Assembly (NCBI GenBank): GCA_016786725.1
Contig: JAEUVU010000007.1
Coordinates: forward strand, 372,001-436,000
DNA length: 64,000 bases
Direction: 5' to 3'
From: Ferruginibacter sp.
GTDB lineage: Bacteria > Bacteroidota > Bacteroidia > Chitinophagales > Chitinophagaceae
The translations under genes and the position numbers were made by a program. The notes under the pieces are model-generated. The model saw only the letters and a program-made list of their open reading frames with translations, searched no databases and was not told where the DNA came from. Below, one piece after another: positions 61,958-64,000 of this stretch; within the stretch, counting starts at the first letter, position 1, and each line of letters begins with the position of its first letter.

Positions 61958-63034
61958 ATGTGGAGCTTAAACAAAATATCAACTGCAATTCATGATTGGC
62001 TGAGTGCAACATTCAATCCAACATGGACGATGATCTTTGAAATGGTCATTGCAGGTGTTGCTGTGATTGGTTTGTTTGCAGTGTTGGGCCTTGTGCTTGT
62101 GTTGATGGAAAGAAGGGTGGCTGCATGGATGCAGATTCGCCTTGGGCCAAACCGTGTGGGTCCCTTCGGGCTTATGCAATCAATGGCCGATACGCTGAAA
62201 CTGCTGGTAAAAGAAGGAATGACACCGGATGGAGCAGATAAATTTCTGTTTAACCTGGCGCCATTTATTGCGATGATCGTCGCTATGCTGCTGATGGCGC
62301 CCATCGCTTTTGCAAAAGATTTTCAGTTGTGGGATCTGAACATTGGTGTACTGTATATTTCAGCAGTTTCTTCCATCATGGTCATTAGTATTTTAATGGC
62401 GGGATGGGCAAGCAATAACAAGTATTCTTTGATGGGAGCCATGCGCAGCGGGGCACAGATCGTGAGTTATGAATTATCCGCAGGGTTATCCATATTAACT
62501 GTTGTGATCCTCACAGGTAGTTTAAATGTAAACGATATCATCAACGCCCAGGCAAATGGCTGGTGGATCTTTAAAGGACATGTACCGGTGATCATTTCAT
62601 TTATCATTTTCATAATTGCAGTAACAGCAGAAACAAACCGGGCTCCTTTTGATCTTGCCGAAGCAGAATCAGAGTTAACGGCAGGTTTTCATACAGAATA
62701 TTCAGGAATGAAGTTCGCATTGTTCTTCCTGGCAGAATACATCAATGTATTTATTGTGTGTGCCATTGGCGCTACCTTATTCCTGGGAGGATGGATGCCT
62801 TTCCACATTGGTAGCTGGGATGCATTTAATCATGTGATGGATTATATTCCGTCGAGTGTATGGTTCTTTGGTAAAACCTTCTTCCTGATATTTGTGATCA
62901 TGTGGTTCAGGTGGACATTCCCACGTTTGCGTATTGACCAGTTGCTGAATCTGGAGTGGAAATATTTATTACCGATAAGCATGTTCAATTTATTATTGGT
63001 AACGGCGATAGCAATTTTGGGCTGGCATTTTTAA
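61958..63034 (+). CDS. nuoH: NADH-quinone oxidoreductase subunit H
   Basis: A 358-residue membrane subunit with about eight helices that links the quinone site to the proton channels. Typical: RRVAAWMQIRLGPNRVGPFGLMQSMADTLKLLVKEGMTPDGADK, ISYELSAGL-like QIVSYELSAGLSIL, AVTAETNRAPFDLAEAESELTAGFHTEYSGMKFALFFLAEY and FRWTFPRLRIDQLLNLEWKYLLPISMFNLL. Its ATG comes 3 bases after the nuoD stop codon. The 79-base gap to nuoI contains a strong inverted repeat (63040-63089). Confidence 0.97.
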   Translation: MWSLNKISTAIHDWLSATFNPTWTMIFEMVIAGVAVIGLFAVLGLVLVLMERRVAAWMQIRLGPNRVGPFGLMQSMADTLKLLVKEGMTPDGADKFLFNLAPFIAMIVAMLLMAPIAFAKDFQLWDLNIGVLYISAVSSIMVISILMAGWASNNKYSLMGAMRSGAQIVSYELSAGLSILTVVILTGSLNVNDIINAQANGWWIFKGHVPVIISFIIFIIAVTAETNRAPFDLAEAESELTAGFHTEYSGMKFALFFLAEYINVFIVCAIGATLFLGGWMPFHIGSWDAFNHVMDYIPSSVWFFGKTFFLIFVIMWFRWTFPRLRIDQLLNLEWKYLLPISMFNLLLVTAIAILGWHF

Positions 63035-63039
63035 TATGA

Positions 63040-63089
63040 GGTTGAGAAGGTTTAGAAAGTTTAGGAGTTTAGACTAAACCTTCTCAACC
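63040..63089. repeat. Inverted repeat between nuoH and nuoI
   Basis: Perfect 16-bp arms GGTTGAGAAGGTTTAG (63040-63055) and CTAAACCTTCTCAACC (63074-63089) with an 18-base loop. AGTTTAG-like direct repeats continue on both sides. No T-run follows, so it is more likely an inserted repeat or mRNA-stability element than a terminator. Confidence 0.75.
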
Positions 63090-63113
63090 CTCTAAACTTC
63101 TTAAACTTAGTTG

Positions 63114-63590
63114 ATGTTTATAGTAAAATACATAAAAGATGTTTTCAGTGGATTAAAATCACTGCTTGTCGGCATGCGACGCACCGGTTATTATTTTACG
63201 CATCACAAAGAAATTATTACCGAGCAATATCCTGATAACCGGGATACGCTGGTGCTGGCCGAAAGGTTTAAAGGCGAAGTGGTAATGCCGCATGACGAGA
63301 ATAACGAACATCGTTGCACCGGATGTACGGCATGTGAACTGGCTTGCCCCAATGCAACATTAAAAGTGGTTACCAAATTTGATATAACACCTGAAGGCAA
63401 AAAGAAAAAAGCAATTGATAAACTGGTTTATCACCTGGAGCTTTGTACCATGTGCAACCTTTGTATCGTTGCCTGTCCATCAGATGCAATCGTAATGGCG
63501 CAAACATTTGAACACAGCGTTTTCAACAGGGCCGACCTGACTAAAATTTTAAATAAACCCGGTTCCAAAATAATGGACGGGGTAGAATGA
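63114..63590 (+). CDS. nuoI: NADH-quinone oxidoreductase subunit I
   Basis: A 158-residue ferredoxin-like subunit. The two [4Fe-4S] motifs are CTGCTACELACP and CTMCNLCIVACP, carrying clusters N6a and N6b. The N-terminal helix segment (VKYIKDVFSGLKSLLVGMRRTGYYF) anchors it to the membrane arm. The ATG at 63114 is preferred over a TTG one codon upstream. In a complex without nuoEFG, this subunit is the likely entry point for electrons. Confidence 0.95.
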   Translation: MFIVKYIKDVFSGLKSLLVGMRRTGYYFTHHKEIITEQYPDNRDTLVLAERFKGEVVMPHDENNEHRCTGCTACELACPNATLKVVTKFDITPEGKKKKAIDKLVYHLELCTMCNLCIVACPSDAIVMAQTFEHSVFNRADLTKILNKPGSKIMDGVE

Positions 63591-63682
63591 TGAATTAGGA
63601 ATTAAAAAGCAGGAATTAATAATTGAAGTCGTTTAATAACATAATAGTTTTAGAATTTTGACTTTTATTTTTTGACTTATTC

Positions 63683-64000
63683 ATGAGCGGAGCAAACATC
63701 ATATTTTATTTGCTGGCTGCAATTACCCTGGTAAGTGCAGTGCTGGCGGTTACCACCAGGATGATATTCCGTGCAGCGATCTATTTATTATTTTGCCTGA
63801 TCGGTATCGCCGGCATCTACTTCTGGTTGCAATACGAGTTTATTGCTGCAGTACAGATCGTAGTATATGTGGGTGGAATTGTAGTGCTCATCATTTTTTC
63901 AATCTTCCTTACACAACAGGCGGGTGAAGAATTGCCTAAACAAAAAATGGGCAGACAGCTTTTTTCAGCATTGGCTGCTTTTTGCGGAATGGCGCTGGTG
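63683..64000 (+). CDS. nuoJ: NADH-quinone oxidoreductase subunit J, 5' part
   Basis: The first 106 codons of a membrane subunit; the right window edge cuts it. It begins MSGANIIFYLLAAITLVSAVLAV and continues with RMIFRAAIYLLFCLIGIAGIYFWL and YEFIAAVQIVVYVGGIVVLIIFSIFLTQQ, the conserved helix with the VYVGGI(A/V)VL motif of NuoJ. The 92-base gap from nuoI is AT-rich. The remaining subunits (K, L, M, N) should follow outside the window. Confidence 0.93.
   Translation, partial: MSGANIIFYLLAAITLVSAVLAVTTRMIFRAAIYLLFCLIGIAGIYFWLQYEFIAAVQIVVYVGGIVVLIIFSIFLTQQAGEELPKQKMGRQLFSALAAFCGMALV

Overview
The window comes from a Bacteroidota genome, most likely Chitinophagaceae or a close relative. Evidence: T9SS type A and type B sorting tails, a PID-CTERM-like tail, a HmuY lipoprotein beside a TonB receptor, DUF3857 proteins, S74-tailed repeat proteins, promoters of the TTG-N19/21-TAnnTTTG kind, and almost no Shine-Dalgarno sequences. 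No tRNA, rRNA, CRISPR array, transposase or phage gene was recognised.

Layout. (1) 1-12 kb: the end of a LytTR response regulator and its propeller-type LytS-like kinase, then a four-gene operon of exported proteins (two Cys-rich proteins, an outer-membrane barrel and a small FRWT-domain protein). (2) 12-17 kb: a VOC protein, then ileS with a DksA-like gene carrying a histone H1-like tail. (3) 17-23 kb: a haem/iron uptake locus (TonB receptor, HmuY lipoprotein, DUF6607-like protein, AraC regulator with a Cys cluster) and the 3' remnant of another barrel gene. (4) 23-30 kb: gyrB, a 66-residue protein, and two DUF3857/transglutaminase-like proteins. (5) 30-45.5 kb, all on the minus strand: a T9SS protein with a PID-CTERM-like partner, two S74-tailed fibre-like surface proteins, an unrecognised secreted protein, one NarL-type response regulator and three HisKA_3 kinases. 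(6) 45.6-58 kb: a T9SS type B protein, mfd, and a large secreted subtilisin. (7) 58-64 kb: a ferredoxin reductase-like flavoprotein and nuoA-B-C-D-H-I-J, cut by the window edge.

The best candidate for an undescribed system is region 5. Five consecutive genes (both S74 proteins, the unrecognised secreted protein, the response regulator and one kinase) each have a 15-bp element of the form TCACCCAATGAGGTA at or just upstream of the -33 box, about 40-55 bp before the start codon. This looks like an autoregulated regulon that switches on fibre-like surface proteins. A second candidate is the secreted-protein operon at 3.4-12 kb behind the LytTR pair.

A further theme is short GC-rich palindromic elements around mfd and nuo. 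Five lie between 52.2 and 60.9 kb, three of them apparently in frame inside mfd, nuoB and nuoD. The nuo cluster passes directly from nuoD to nuoH, so the NADH-oxidising module (nuoEFG) is not encoded here.
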